The notes beneath the pieces were generated by a model. The model was not told the origin of the DNA and did no database searches. It saw nothing but the letters and a program-made list of their open reading frames with translations. This document shows, one piece after another, positions 10,637 through 21,221 of a stretch of 64,000 bases of DNA. Source of the DNA: Poteriospumella lacustris (Eukaryota > Sar > Chrysophyceae > Chromulinales > Dinobryaceae); NCBI GenBank assembly GCA_008000375.1, contig SMOI01000039.1:1-64000 (forward strand). The letters run 5' to 3'. The position numbers were made by a program, and so were the translations under genes. Every line of letters starts with the position of its first letter. Within the stretch, counting starts at the first letter, position 1.

Positions 10637-11725
10637 TTATGGACTGCCTCCGACGTGGTCAGTGTTCGCAGCCGATGCGTCGTCGCTGACGTCTGGCCCG
10701 CGACGTTCGACCGACAACCATGCCGGTGGCGTCATCAATATCGCCCCCCGAAACATATCCCGCATATCAACCCCCTCACTGACAATCCAATGTGACAATG
10801 ACTGATTGAACGCCACGGCACCCGCAAACATACACCGCATATTTGTGACCTGGCGGACGTCCCAGGTATCCAATGGTTGATTGAACGCCAACGCGCCATA
10901 GAACATACCATGCATATCGGTCACGTGGCGGACGTCCCAGGTAGCCAACGGCTGATTGAAGGACAAGGCTCGCCAGAACATCACATACATCTGCGTGACA
11001 TGACGCACATCCCACGTGGCCAATGACTGATTGAAAGATACCGCTCCTTCAAACATACGACACATGTTCGTCACCGACCCAACGTCCCACTGCGCCAATG
11101 GTTGATTGAACGATGTTGCGTCCCAGAACAAGCCTTGCATGTTTCGTACCAGACGCACATCCCACGTTGACAACGGTTGATTGAACGAAGAGGCTCCATG
11201 AAAAATAAGACGCATATCCTGGACGTGACTGACGTTCCAATCGGATAGCGGTTGATTGAAGGAGGAGGCCCCGTCAAACATATGACGCATGCTGGTTACG
11301 TGACGCACATCCCACCTCGACAACGGTTGATTGAACGAGGAGGCGTTGTGAAACATCCGTCGCATGTTGGTCACTCGACCCACGTTCCACTCGGACAACG
11401 GCTGGTTGAATGACGAGGCCCCCCAAAACATATTGCCCATATCTCTGACTTGGATCACGTCCCAGCTAGACAAAGGCTGATTGAAAGAGGCCGCGTCATG
11501 GAACATACCGTTCATATCGGAGACCTGGCTCACATTCCATTGCGAAATATCTTCATTGAAGTCGCAGTAACCCGAGAAGAGTCTCGCCATCGTAGTGACT
11601 CTACTGGTATCCCATGTGCGGATATGGCCAACCAAAGTTTCTGCTGTCTCCTGATCCATGCACCAAGTGTGGATGGCCTCCTGAATATCATCATTCGTTC
11701 TTATATGCGACATTTGGCATTCCAT
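10637..11725 (-). CDS. DUF285 (BspA-type) 25-residue repeat protein
   Basis: Single exon, 362 aa, ATG at 11725 and TAA at 10637-10639. After a short N-terminal cap (MECQMSHIRTNDDIQEAIHT) come eleven tandem repeats of 25 residues with consensus SFNQPLSxWDVxxVTxMxxMF followed by xxAx. This is the PF03382/DUF285 repeat known from mycoplasma lipoproteins and BspA-like surface proteins, and also found in several algae and protists, where it forms a leucine-rich-repeat-like solenoid. Repeats are best conserved in the middle; the last (AFNQSLSHWIVSEGVDMRDMF) is degenerate. No signal peptide or membrane anchor is apparent at this start, which is odd for a BspA-type protein. Likely a binding scaffold; ligand unknown. 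Confidence 0.88.
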   Translation of the reverse strand: MECQMSHIRTNDDIQEAIHTWCMDQETAETLVGHIRTWDTSRVTTMARLFSGYCDFNEDISQWNVSQVSDMNGMFHDAASFNQPLSSWDVIQVRDMGNMFWGASSFNQPLSEWNVGRVTNMRRMFHNASSFNQPLSRWDVRHVTSMRHMFDGASSFNQPLSDWNVSHVQDMRLIFHGASSFNQPLSTWDVRLVRNMQGLFWDATSFNQPLAQWDVGSVTNMCRMFEGAVSFNQSLATWDVRHVTQMYVMFWRALSFNQPLATWDVRHVTDMHGMFYGALAFNQPLDTWDVRQVTNMRCMFAGAVAFNQSLSHWIVSEGVDMRDMFRGAILMTPPAWLSVERRGPDVSDDASAANTDHVGGSP

Positions 11726-12457
11726 GAAGGATGTTCAGCGACGAGACGGAATGAGAGAAAGTGTGGAGATATGACAAATGGTTTCGTGTTTCCTTTTCGT
11801 CTATTGATACTATTTAATCTGACATCGCACATGTTCTCCTAAGGGGATGTGGAACATTGTACATTGCCCTAGTTGCACTTGTCCTTATAATGATTTGAGT
11901 TGATGTCAAACATGTACATATATATATACATAAGTTTGCAGTGTTGGAGCATGCAGTGTGCAATGTTGCCGCGATCCGTACACCAACCACGAATTGCCTC
12001 ACCAACCACACCTAATTGTTAAGTCTTATCTATCAAGTATGCACAAAGATTTTGAACGATAGGAAAAACATCTCGTCGAGAAAAGTTTTCGGTATTTCTT
12101 GTAGGTCGTTTAGTGAAGCACACTATGTATTTAGTGCGGATTCATTTGAAGGTTGAACCCTCTGCGCACCCTGTTAACCGTGTGTATGCATCCGAGAAAC
12201 AGACTAAGAGAGGGTTTGTATGTGTACGCATCAGTTAATTCCTTTTTGGAGGAAGAACATACCAAGACACCCAAGTAAACTATAGGAAGGAGAAAGAGAA
12301 TGAATAAAGAGCAAAATGAAAGCTTCCATTCACCAGCTGCAGTTTGTTGAGACTCCTGACAACACACAAGAACGATATTTGTATGTACGTGGGAAACAGA
12401 GGATGAAAAAATAAACTTTGGCCAGAGAAAAACTAATGCCTCGTCTTCTCTATGCAT
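11726..12457. other. intergenic interval, nothing recognised
   Basis: AT-rich DNA between the DUF285 start and the stop of the next - strand gene. It should hold the DUF285 promoter and the 3' UTR of the mitochondrial protein gene. Includes a short TA run near 11921-11930. A 108-codon - strand frame (12131-12457) abuts the real stop codon and is not supported. Confidence 0.5.
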
Positions 12458-13307
12458 TTACTTGGTGGCATGAACGTCACCACCGCTCAAGGAATCACCT
12501 TCCGAGAAGGAGTAGACAACAGTGCTGTTGTACTTAGGGAATTCAGAGCACAAGCGTTCCGCACGACGATGCTTGAACCAGTATGTGTAAGGCTTGACAC
12601 CCAAGTTCTCCATTTGTGCACGAGAATATTGCATACACAAAAGGAAGAAAGAAATGTAGCCGAGAGGAGGCTCCATCCAGTTCCAAGCAAAGCTGCCAAC
12701 CTCCAAAGGAGTTTCCAAATCCTTGGCCTCAGGGACATCTGCAAAGAAACAATAGTCGTGGTTAATTTTTACGAAGATCAACACACTTCAATGCTGCAGA
12801 ACGTACCGGAGGTAACATAGATCTCATTGAACCACAAGACAGTGTTGATATCGAAGATCATCGGCAAGGAACCGAAGCCAGCGACCAAGGCCGCAGCGAT
12901 ACCAACTTTGTAGGGCAAGGTCGCGAGGAAGAGACCATTGCGGTTGGACTCGACCATCTTGTCAAAGATGGGCTGAGCCTCTTGCCTGAGCAAATGGAAA
13001 GAATAAAACATCAACAAATGACGAAAGAAGGCATGGGTCGCGATACGCGAAAAACTTACCAGGAGATGTTCTCCACCGACATGATTTCACGAATCAAACG
13101 CTCCTCACGAGCGTCTTGATCACCCATGACGGCCATGTTCAACAAAACGTCGTTGGGGATTTCGTTGTAATTCTTGGCCATCTTCTTAGCCTCCTCCAAA
13201 GTGACAACAGTACGAACCGAGGTCGTCATCGCGGGGACATTGACCTTCACGGCACGGGTAGCAGCACGACCCAACAAACCACCAACAGTACGCGCACGAA
13301 CCAACAT
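12458..13307 (-). CDS. probable mitochondrial inner-membrane protein, family not named
   Basis: Three exons: 13307-13060, 12985-12807, 12738-12458, phases consistent, 235 aa. The N-terminus MLVRARTVGGLLGRAATRAV is Arg/Ala-rich without acidic residues, typical of a mitochondrial targeting peptide. Two hydrophobic segments follow, one around residues 105-130 (LPYKVGIAAALVAGFGSLPM) and one around 160-180 (WMEPPLGYISFFLLCMQ), separated by a conserved-looking DLETPLEVGSFAWNW loop. I recall similar uncharacterised proteins in oomycetes and other stramenopiles, but cannot name a characterised family. A role at the inner membrane, perhaps with respiratory complexes, is only inferred from targeting and topology. 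Confidence 0.75.
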
Positions 13308-13775
13308 GTTTATTTAAATGGGGGATACGTTAAGAAGAGAGATCTTTTTTTTCCGGTTTGATTCGAAAATGAAGGGTGAATACCAAGATCGTTCACACTA
13401 ATTTGGCCAAATCTTTTGGTTCGTTTTTTCACCGTCGTTGTCCAACGGCCTGCGCAGAAAAAATTTGGCGACACAACCGAAATCGAATTATTGCAGTGAG
13501 CCTCCATATACAACGGCATGTCGGTCTGTTCGTAGACGTAGGTAGCCGTTTCCAGTTTTGTGTTAGCCGTTTCAGATTCCCAGCAACAGCGACGGGTAGT
13601 GTTGTTCAGGTGATAACTCTCTGTCATACCGTCGCACGTAATCGATGTAAAGTCTGGATAGTACGACGAGTTTTCTCAGGTATTTATATTTAGAGAGATG
13701 TGTTTGTCTGTAGTGAAGGATAAATTACAATCACTAGGTGTTTAAACAGTTTATGACTGCTGCTGTTTGTGTTTA
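13308..13775. other. intergenic interval, nothing recognised
   Basis: Upstream region of the mitochondrial protein gene and 3' region of the Tudor-like gene. A 105-codon + strand frame here (13376-13693) has no family resemblance and is not called. Confidence 0.5.
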
Positions 13776-15611
13776 TTATTTGCCCGATTTCTTCGGCTGA
13801 CTTTTCTTTCCTTTAGCTGCCGCAGGGGAACCATCGTCATCCACAGACGCTACCTTATCCACTTTCAGTGGCTCTTCCTCGTCCTCATCGTCTGCCGCTG
13901 CGGCACGACGGGCGGCACGACTGTTGGGTTTGAAGTCCTTTTCTTGGACAGTCTTCAATCCCCCCGTATTCACTGGATGAGCTTTATTGCCACTGGTCAC
14001 CGGAGGTCGTAGGTCCTTGTCGGCAAGACTGCCGCTCCGGGATTTGGTACCGTGTTGAGGAGGGTTAAGATCCTTCTCGTGTACAATGCTACCGCTTCGG
14101 GATTTGTTGCCATTGGTTGGTGCCACCGCTGGCTCGGCCAAGCTCCCACTGCGAGATTTCCCTCCTCCACCTCCTCCAGCAGTGATGGTGGCATCGACGA
14201 TACTGCTGCTACGGGACTTGCCCGTTTGATCCGAGGAGGCAGACACCACACTGTCCGATCGAAGCTTCTCTCCCGTACCATCCTCTTGTCCACCATGGGC
14301 ATGTTGACGACGTAAGGCATCTTGCCAGCCCGTAAAACTGAGTTTTGTTCGATAACAGTCCACCAACTGTGTCAACGCCCCATTCGCATGAAACGTCGAC
14401 GTCGCTGTAAACACAAACTTGGTAGAGATACGATGACACTCACGTTGCAAGGCCTGGGCAACAATATCTTCACGACTGACGGTCGTGGAAGAACTTCCGG
14501 TAGATCCCACTTCCGAAGCGGATTCGGATCCCGCTGGGTCCCCACCAATCGTGAACAAATCCATGACTTCCTCGCCCGAATGATTGGCATTCCATTCATC
14601 GATCGCATGCAAAATACGTGCAATCAACACGGGACTCTTATTCGACTGATTATGCGGTTCTTGTACCGGCAATGGCATAGCACCCGTCGCATTGGCGAAC
14701 TCAATCAAATTGATCTTCGCAAATTCATCAGAAGACGCATGAGCCCAGGTACCCATTTTCTGCATGTACTCGTCCTCATCGAGAAACTGCAATACTTTAC
14801 TGCCATCCGTCGATAGGACAAAGGCGCCCAATCGAACTTGTGTTCGTCGAGATGCCGCTTGTTTTTCTTGTTCTTTCTTGTTGACGAAAGTACCCGCCGG
14901 ATACACGATCGGAGGCAAATGCAACGGGACTTGCACGAGGTACGTGTCGTTTCGGTACAGAAAGCAATCGTGTTGATTGCGACTTTGATGCAACGATCGA
15001 TCAAATTCTTGTAAATCTGCACGCACCTTTTGGGCTTCGACAGGTCCGTTGGCATTGGCAGCGGTAAATGTCGCCAACAGCGCGATCAGTTTGTCGATGA
15101 TCGGTGCAGTCGCAGCCTCCAAAGTTGGCTGCCATGAGGCGGTTACGAACTGATCGTTGACGATCATATCCGTGAGATATCGTCGAAACTTGATTTCATT
15201 GACCGCCCCCGATTGTTGGGATGCTGCAGAGGCGGCTGCGGCTTGATTCGCTTGAGCTGCGGCATTCGAAGCAGCTCTCTTTTCTGCAGCTTTCTTCTCT
15301 TTCTGACGCTTCTTTGATGGAAGCTGTCCGGGTCTCAGGTCCTCGAAGGGGATCGTTTCGTCGTCGAAATCTTCGTCGTCGTAGCTGACCAACGCCAGAC
15401 GGTCAACGGAATCAGTAATACGCACCAACGTAGCAGCAACCCATCGGTCTTCATCAGACAAGTAAACATCGACCGGTCTTTTCACGGAAGAGAAAACCCA
15501 ATCCGTATCAATTTCCTCTTCCTCTTCATAATCTTCATCTTCATCATACTCATCCTCGTTCTCAGCTTGAAGTTCAGGATCCGCAGATGATTCCGTTGCA
15601 AACGCACTCAT
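13776..15611 (-). CDS. acidic Tudor/Agenet-like domain protein with KSRSGS repeats
   Basis: Single exon, 611 aa, ATG at 15611 (MSAFATESSADPEL); the frame is open 44 codons further upstream but without an ATG giving a sensible start. Residues about 12-35 are almost pure Asp/Glu/Tyr. Residues about 37-95 (VDVYLSDEDRWVAATLVRI, then ALVSYDDEDFDDETIPF) look like a Tudor/Agenet-type beta-barrel that reads methylated residues. A Lys/Glu/Ala helix follows, then an uncharacterised middle. The C-terminal third has four spaced copies of KSRS(G/S)S(L/I), likely kinase sites, and ends in a basic tail. Chromatin or RNA-protein association is a guess from composition; no catalytic motif is visible. Confidence 0.7.
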   Translation of the reverse strand: MSAFATESSADPELQAENEDEYDEDEDYEEEEEIDTDWVFSSVKRPVDVYLSDEDRWVAATLVRITDSVDRLALVSYDDEDFDDETIPFEDLRPGQLPSKKRQKEKKAAEKRAASNAAAQANQAAAASAASQQSGAVNEIKFRRYLTDMIVNDQFVTASWQPTLEAATAPIIDKLIALLATFTAANANGPVEAQKVRADLQEFDRSLHQSRNQHDCFLYRNDTYLVQVPLHLPPIVYPAGTFVNKKEQEKQAASRRTQVRLGAFVLSTDGSKVLQFLDEDEYMQKMGTWAHASSDEFAKINLIEFANATGAMPLPVQEPHNQSNKSPVLIARILHAIDEWNANHSGEEVMDLFTIGGDPAGSESASEVGSTGSSSTTVSREDIVAQALQRECHRISTKFVFTATSTFHANGALTQLVDCYRTKLSFTGWQDALRRQHAHGGQEDGTGEKLRSDSVVSASSDQTGKSRSSSIVDATITAGGGGGGKSRSGSLAEPAVAPTNGNKSRSGSIVHEKDLNPPQHGTKSRSGSLADKDLRPPVTSGNKAHPVNTGGLKTVQEKDFKPNSRAARRAAAADDEDEEEPLKVDKVASVDDDGSPAAAKGKKSQPKKSGK

Positions 15612-15986
15612 TTTTTCTCTCTCAAACCAACCAAAATCAGAAAATGTCTCACTCGAATCTCTTTCTCGTATGAATAGTGTCACTCCAAAGTCATTTGCAT
15701 TCGCAAGTTTCTTACAACAAGAACGATGAGCAGAGAGACACAAGGAAGAAGAAGAAGAAAGATGCGATGAGAAATCCTCTCTTGGTGCGGTTGCAGCTGC
15801 TGCGGCGGCGGCGGCGGCACCAGGAACCTTCCCAGACGGATCTGGGCAGTTTACGAACAGTGCATGCCAGACTTCTCCAGATTCCCCAGGGCTCCCCAGA
15901 TCATCAGAACGAGACGAGAAACATGTGTACAGCTCAGATATGTATGCATATTTGTTACATGCGCGTTCTCCAACAGAAAACGTGAG
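15612..15986. other. intergenic interval upstream of the Tudor-like gene
   Basis: 375 bp. Holds the 5' flank of the Tudor-like gene and the 3' flank of POP1. GCGGCG and GAAGAA short runs near 15750-15820; no gene seen. Confidence 0.5.
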
Positions 15987-18592
15987 TTATTTCAGAAATG
16001 TCAGAAGCGCGGGTCGCAACCATTGCGATCCCGGATTGCGAAACAGGACGACCTGATGACTCGATACATAGTTGAAACGCCCATAGTGACATGCCATCAT
16101 GTCATATAAGACATCCACACGACAAAACGCGATGCCTGTGTGGTCGTTGGATCCATTCTCATCGTCTCCGGAGGTGACGGTGCCTAGACATACTCGGTGG
16201 CCGCTGGTGGGTCCTTCATCTCCCTCTTCCTCTTCCTCTTTTGTGGACAGATCAACTCCCCGCCACGACTGGCTGCATTTGATGTCACTTTCCACACCAT
16301 CATCATCCTCAGTCTCCACCGACGCATTCTTGTGAAGCGTCATGTTCTTGCCGGTGACGGCGGAAGAGTGAACAGCTGCGGGGGCGGCGGCGGCTGCTGC
16401 TTGTGGTTGCTGTGCCAACTGATCGAATTTCTTCTTTCGTTGTAAAGTGTGCAGGACAAAGGCTTTCAAATCGTGTACGGTCGGTCGATAGACTCTTGCA
16501 TACGGGTGCACTTGACCCCGCCCCGTGGGTGCGACAATCATGTGCACATACGTCACGTACGGCATCTCCGGCAGCGACGGGATCGATGCCACCGGTTGTT
16601 CAAACGCCTCGGCCGCCCAATCATCGTGTGCCTCATCGATATCTTGCGACAACTCCAACAGTGTACTCGGTATTTCAAAGTGCGACAGGTATTCCTGTCG
16701 CCGTACCACGGCACAGGTGTGTCCCGCGAAGTCTTCTTCGTCGACTTGGTCGTTGTGGTAGAGCGCCAACAGTTCCTCCCGTTGAAAGGGCCATTCGGCG
16801 CGTTTACCTGGAGGTTTTCGGTTTTCGTCCGCTTGCCTCGTCAGTAATCGATTTTGATACGCCGCCCAACCAATGTTCGTGTCCAAATAATCGATGGGAA
16901 AGGACAACACCTGCTGGTGTCGTTGTAGGTACTGCCATTCGTCCACACTGGCCGCAATGGCGCCACGATCAATGAAATGCTGCCAGAAGATTGATGTCCA
17001 CGTGGATGGCAACAAGAGTGTGAAACCAGGTAAACAATTACTGGAATTGTAATGTCCAGGGTGATGTTTCTGACTGGTCGCGTGACGAATGAGGAAAACA
17101 GGTACCACCGTCGCGACGCTCGCCGCGCCATCGTCAAGGGGGAGCGTCGTGCTGGTACCTTGAAGCACCGAAAACAAGGCTTGTACCGTCGATTGAACCT
17201 TCGCATGCTTTTGATGGTTCACTGCATAGGTAGACGGTGGCACACTCGATGCACGGGATACGAGGCCCATTCGATCGGCCGCCATCCACAACGGTGATCG
17301 TAGAGACGACGACGACGTCGACGCCTTGGGCCACGTTAAACTCGTCGGCGACGCTGAACTACTACTGCTGCTGGTTGACTCGGTTGGGCTACATCGTGGA
17401 TCTTTCACGGTCATGGGAAGTACATACCCATTGCGCCAGACATTCGCCACCGCCTGACGGTGACGCAGCAGGGCCTGAAAGAAGGCTGAGGCGGTAGCGG
17501 TGGTCGTCGTGGTGGGGGCTTTTGTCGCTTCGGACGGCGTTTCTTCGACGGGTATGAGTTTATCCAATAAGGCAAGTGCATCTTTGCCCACGATTTCCAA
17601 ACGATCCACACCGTGTTGCAGATCTTCCACCCGTAATCCGTCGAATGCTGCCAACGTCTGTTCGACGTCGTCGGCCATCGCCGGGTGACACGTCAACCAC
17701 ATCTATACAACGCGCAGAGAGGACCGGGGCCATTTAGATGGAGAAAGACGGAAAGACCGCAAGCACGCAAGGTGGTGGTACCTGTAACGTTGGGGTCACG
17801 TGGCCGCCCTCGTCGGCATTGGCCTGTTGTTGTTGGGACGCGCCAACGCCAACGAGGATCTTACAGGGGCCAATCAATCCCGTGGGGAAGGTATCTTTGG
17901 CATGAAACAGGATATCATGTTCTACCAATGGAGTAGACGATGAAGAGAGGTTTCCATGGGCCAAGGTTTGAAAGAAGGTGCTGTTTGTGTCCTAGAAAGA
18001 CAAACAGAAAACGTTCACTATGATGAGTGCCGCCGTGCTGATACGGGCCGTGACCCATGAACAGAGGCGGATGACTCACCGTAATGTGACTAAAGATCTC
18101 ACAGGGATCCGATTCCATGGAACATTCAATACGAAAGACACGGTAAAACGAAGAATCCAGAATGAAAGACTTCTTCTCGTCAAACAACCGAGCGGCAGCC
18201 TTCAATCCACGACGTTGACTTTGTTTCGGCACCATGGAACCATACAAATCTACCATGTGCATTCGTTTGGCATTCCAATTGTGTGTGCGCAGCTTTTGAC
18301 TCCGAGCGGTAGCACTTTCTCTCTCTTCACCATCCATGGGTAAGTCGTCGTCGTTGTGCCTTCGACGAGAAAAACGACTGGTACCACGTTTGTTCTGCAA
18401 ATTCTTCTCAATGTACGAACGAGAGAACTTCCGCCGTTTGAAACTACGTGTGTCATGAATCAGTGCACTGGTCTTTCGTTTCTTTTGCAATGATGTATCG
18501 TTCTGTAGCAGCAATGGACCATCTTTGGCCAATTCTTCCACTCCATGGCGATTGGCCATCAACAAATTCGGTACCAACACTGTCGACGACAT
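15987..18592 (-). CDS. POP1: POP1, protein subunit of RNase P and RNase MRP
   Basis: Three exons: 18592-18080, 17991-17782, 17702-15987, all phase 0, 812 aa (yeast Pop1 is 875). POP1 binds the RNA of RNase P/MRP and supports tRNA 5' maturation and rRNA processing in the nucleus. Hallmarks: basic N-terminus, then THNWNAKRMHM at residues 103-113, the POP1 signature LxTHxWxAKRxHM, followed by the SFYRVFRIEC strand; a POPLD domain around residues 440-520 (LPGFTLLLPSTWTSIFWQHF, FPIDYLD); and a C-terminal part with ARVYRPTVHDLKAFVLH and, at the end, HYGRFNYVSSHQVVLFRNP. Ser/Thr-rich and Ala/Gln-rich inserts separate the blocks. Head-to-head with RtcB (373 bp apart), another tRNA-processing factor. 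Confidence 0.92.
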
Positions 18593-18965
18593 CACTCTCT
18601 TGGTCGTGTCGTGCACTTGTCAAAGACGACTGACTCTATTCCCCCCAAATGTTCTCACTTGTCTCGATAGTTTGTGACAGTAGTGGTTATCCAGTATCTC
18701 AGTAGTCGATGGTCGATGCGACTTTGGACCAGTCAGCCATAAGGTGGCCTTTGACGTCTAAATAAGACTGGCGGATAGGCTTCATCGCTAAGTATGGCGA
18801 CACTTCGACGTTGATTTCTTCTTCGTCGTCTCGCGTCGTGTGCTCTGACCCCGACCATTGTTATCATCATGGACAATGTTGAATGCTTGTATACCACCCA
18901 CACCCCATATCCATACACTAGTGGACAGGCATAGGGAGGTAGGTTTACAAACGGGAAGTAAAGAC
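18593..18965. promoter_or_regulatory. shared divergent promoter region of POP1 and RtcB
   Basis: 373 bp between the two ATGs. No coding frame is supported, though the RtcB frame is open upstream to 18858 without an ATG. No specific binding site can be defined from sequence alone. Confidence 0.55.
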
Positions 18966-20540
18966 ATGGGCGACGAAGGTGCACCCGTTGGTCGAGAATT
19001 CAACATTCCCGTGAACAAGAATGTTGTGCGTACCTTTGATGAGGAATGCCAATTCATTCAGAAGCAAACTCCTTGGAAATATGAAATCTCCGAAGGATTT
19101 GTCACGGGTATGAATTGCAAGGGATGCTTTTACATTAACGAGGCCTTGGAAGAGCATATGTTTGATGAATTGCGCAGTTGTTGTAACAGTGGTTCGTATG
19201 GTGGTTTCTTACCAGCAGTGAAACAACTGGCAAATGTCGCCGCATTGCCAGGCATTGTCAAGAAAAGCATTGGCCTGCCAGATCTCCATTCTGGATATGG
19301 ATTTGCCATTGGCAATGTGGCAGCGTTTGATATGGACAATCCCGATTCTGTCGTGTCTCCTGGTGGTGTGGGTTTTGATATCAATTGCGGCGTTCGTTTG
19401 TTACGTACCAATTTGACCGAAGCGGATGTGGGTCCCGTCCGTGAACAATTAGCTCAAGCGCTGTTTGATCATATTCCCGTGGGTGTGGGTTCGAAAGGAG
19501 TGATTCCCACGAGTATGGCCGATTTGAATGCGGCATTAGAGATGGGTATGGATTGGAGTATTCGAGAAGGGTATGCCTGGGCGGAGGACAAAGAACATTG
19601 CGAAGAGTACGGTCGTATGTTGCAAGCCGATCCGAGTAAAGTCTCCAGTCGCGCGAAGAAGCGTGGATTGCCTCAATTGGGTACCTTGGGGGCGGGGAAC
19701 CATTACTGTGAAATCCAAGTCGTCGATGAGATATTTGATGAATTTGCGGCGTCGCGTATGGGTATCGATACCGTTGGACAAGTCTGTATCATGATTCATT
19801 CGGGCTCGCGTGGATTAGGACATCAAGTAGCCACCGATGCCTTGATTTCGATGGAGAACGCGATGATTCGGGACAACATTGTCACGAACGATCGTCAATT
19901 GGCCTGTGCGCGTATTCGTTCTCAAGAGGGACAAGATTATTTAGCCGCCATGGCCGCGGCGGCGAACTACGCGTGGGTCAATCGTTCGTCGATGACGTTT
20001 TTGGTCCGTCAAGCCTTTGCCAAACAGTTCAATTCCACGCCCGATGATTTGGATATGAACGTCATCTACGATGTGAGTCACAACATTGCCAAGGTCGAAC
20101 AACATTTGGTCGATGGGCACATGAAAACGTTGTTGGTACATCGCAAAGGCTCGACACGGGCCTTCCCACCGCATCATCCCTTGATTCCCGTCGATTATCA
20201 ATTCATTGGACAACCGGTGTTGATTGGGGGTACGATGGGTACGTGTTCGTATGTGTTAACGGGTACGCAACACGGGATGGAAGAAACCTTTGGTTCCACG
20301 TGTCATGGGGCGGGGCGCGCACAATCCCGTAACAAATCACGTCGCAATCTCTCGTATACCGAAGTGTTGGATAAATTGGCGTCCCAGGGGATATCCATTC
20401 GGGTGGCATCCCCGAAATTGGTCATGGAAGAAGCCCCCGAGTCGTACAAGGATGTGACGGCGGTGGTCGATACGTGTCATGCGGCCGGTATTTCGAACAA
20501 AGCCATCAAATTACGTCCCATCGCGGTCATCAAGGGTTAA
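18966..20540 (+). CDS. RTCB: RtcB-type RNA-splicing (tRNA) ligase
   Basis: Intronless, 524 aa, ATG at 18966. RtcB/HSPC117 joins 2',3'-cyclic phosphate and 5'-OH RNA ends in GTP- and Mn-dependent tRNA splicing and, in animals, the unfolded-protein response. Sequence is close to full-length eukaryotic Rtc[32 protein letters not shown] with metal ligands Asp138 and Cys141, [29 protein letters not shown] and STCHGAGR with the guanylylated His447 (human His428 plus 19). The N-terminus has about 19 more residues than the human protein. All metal and GMP-binding residues I can recall are present, so it should be active. Divergent from POP1; a shared promoter would couple two tRNA maturation steps. 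Confidence 0.96.
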   Translation: MGDEGAPVGREFNIPVNKNVVRTFDEECQFIQKQTPWKYEISEGFVTGMNCKGCFYINEALEEHMFDELRSCCNSGSYGGFLPAVKQLANVAALPGIVKKSIGLPDLHSGYGFAIGNVAAFDMDNPDSVVSPGGVGFDINCGVRLLRTNLTEADVGPVREQLAQALFDHIPVGVGSKGVIPTSMADLNAALEMGMDWSIREGYAWAEDKEHCEEYGRMLQADPSKVSSRAKKRGLPQLGTLGAGNHYCEIQVVDEIFDEFAASRMGIDTVGQVCIMIHSGSRGLGHQVATDALISMENAMIRDNIVTNDRQLACARIRSQEGQDYLAAMAAAANYAWVNRSSMTFLVRQAFAKQFNSTPDDLDMNVIYDVSHNIAKVEQHLVDGHMKTLLVHRKGSTRAFPPHHPLIPVDYQFIGQPVLIGGTMGTCSYVLTGTQHGMEETFGSTCHGAGRAQSRNKSRRNLSYTEVLDKLASQGISIRVASPKLVMEEAPESYKDVTAVVDTCHAAGISNKAIKLRPIAVIKG

Positions 20541-21221
20541 GACGTTGGTACGGGGAACGGGAAGAGGAATGGAGGAAAGCCTGACATATTAGATAGACCC
20601 CGGATACGTCGCGGTACCACTGAGCTGTAAATACACCACAAAACAAAACAAAACGAAACAAAACACAACAAAACACAACAAAACTTCAACCAGAGGTAAC
20701 GGTACATGAAGTAGTGCCTTCTATATCTTACTCTCATAGTCAACTTTTGTTTTGCTACCATTCTAGATGAGCTTTGACTTGCTGATGCTTCACGTTTCGC
20801 GACAGGTTTGGTGGTTGCTGTATCAGCTACAATGGTGGTCGTCGTAGCCGCAGTCCTAGCCGCAGTCGTAGCAGTTGGGACTAACGAAGAAATAGACTAC
20901 TACTCGTACCGAGGGGGCTTCCCCTCGTGCACGCCACTCATGCAGTACTGTTTATATACATAGGAGTAATTTCATGAACTTTGGATGTTGATTAAGCGTA
21001 AACGGCTTACTTCTGGTCTTACGGGCACTGTTTGATGTGGTGGGAAGTTCATCATGTCACCGGTTTTGCCCGCATCCCGCAGAGAGGAGACAGAAACAGC
21101 GACAAAGTTGAGGACAGAGTCATCAAGCCCCCACGCCTTGAATCTACAGTATGTTGTTCTCGGTCGTCTCCAAAAGTAGTTGGAGGGGCACAAACAATAC
21201 CTTTGCCTTCAATAAAAACAA
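20541..21221. other. intergenic region holding a diverged duplicate of the GT61 gene tail
   Basis: 681 bp. An A-rich stretch with AAAAC units (20638-20685) is followed by the relic described separately (20695-20880); 20880-21221 shows no gene and carries the upstream region of the orphan gene at 21222. Confidence 0.6.
20695..20880 (-). pseudogene. relic of a GT61-gene 3' end (paralogous tail)
   Basis: This stretch aligns with 22126-22390, the last codons and 3' flank of the GT61-like gene. Shared blocks include GAGCTTTGACTTGCT (20769 and 22229) and GCGACAGGTTTGGTGGTTG (20799 and 22259). On the - strand it reads TTTIVADTATTKPVAKREA against TKPVAQREP-stop in the intact gene; the TAA has become TCA, and the Thr/Ala low-complexity run is shorter. 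No trace of the upstream catalytic exons is seen, so this is a fragment left by an old tandem duplication or a partial copy. The orphan gene 21222-21892 lies between the two copies. Confidence 0.7.

Noticed and set aside
12131-12457. 108-codon - strand frame just after the mitochondrial protein
   Set aside because: Begins at the stop of the real gene and reads its 3' flank.
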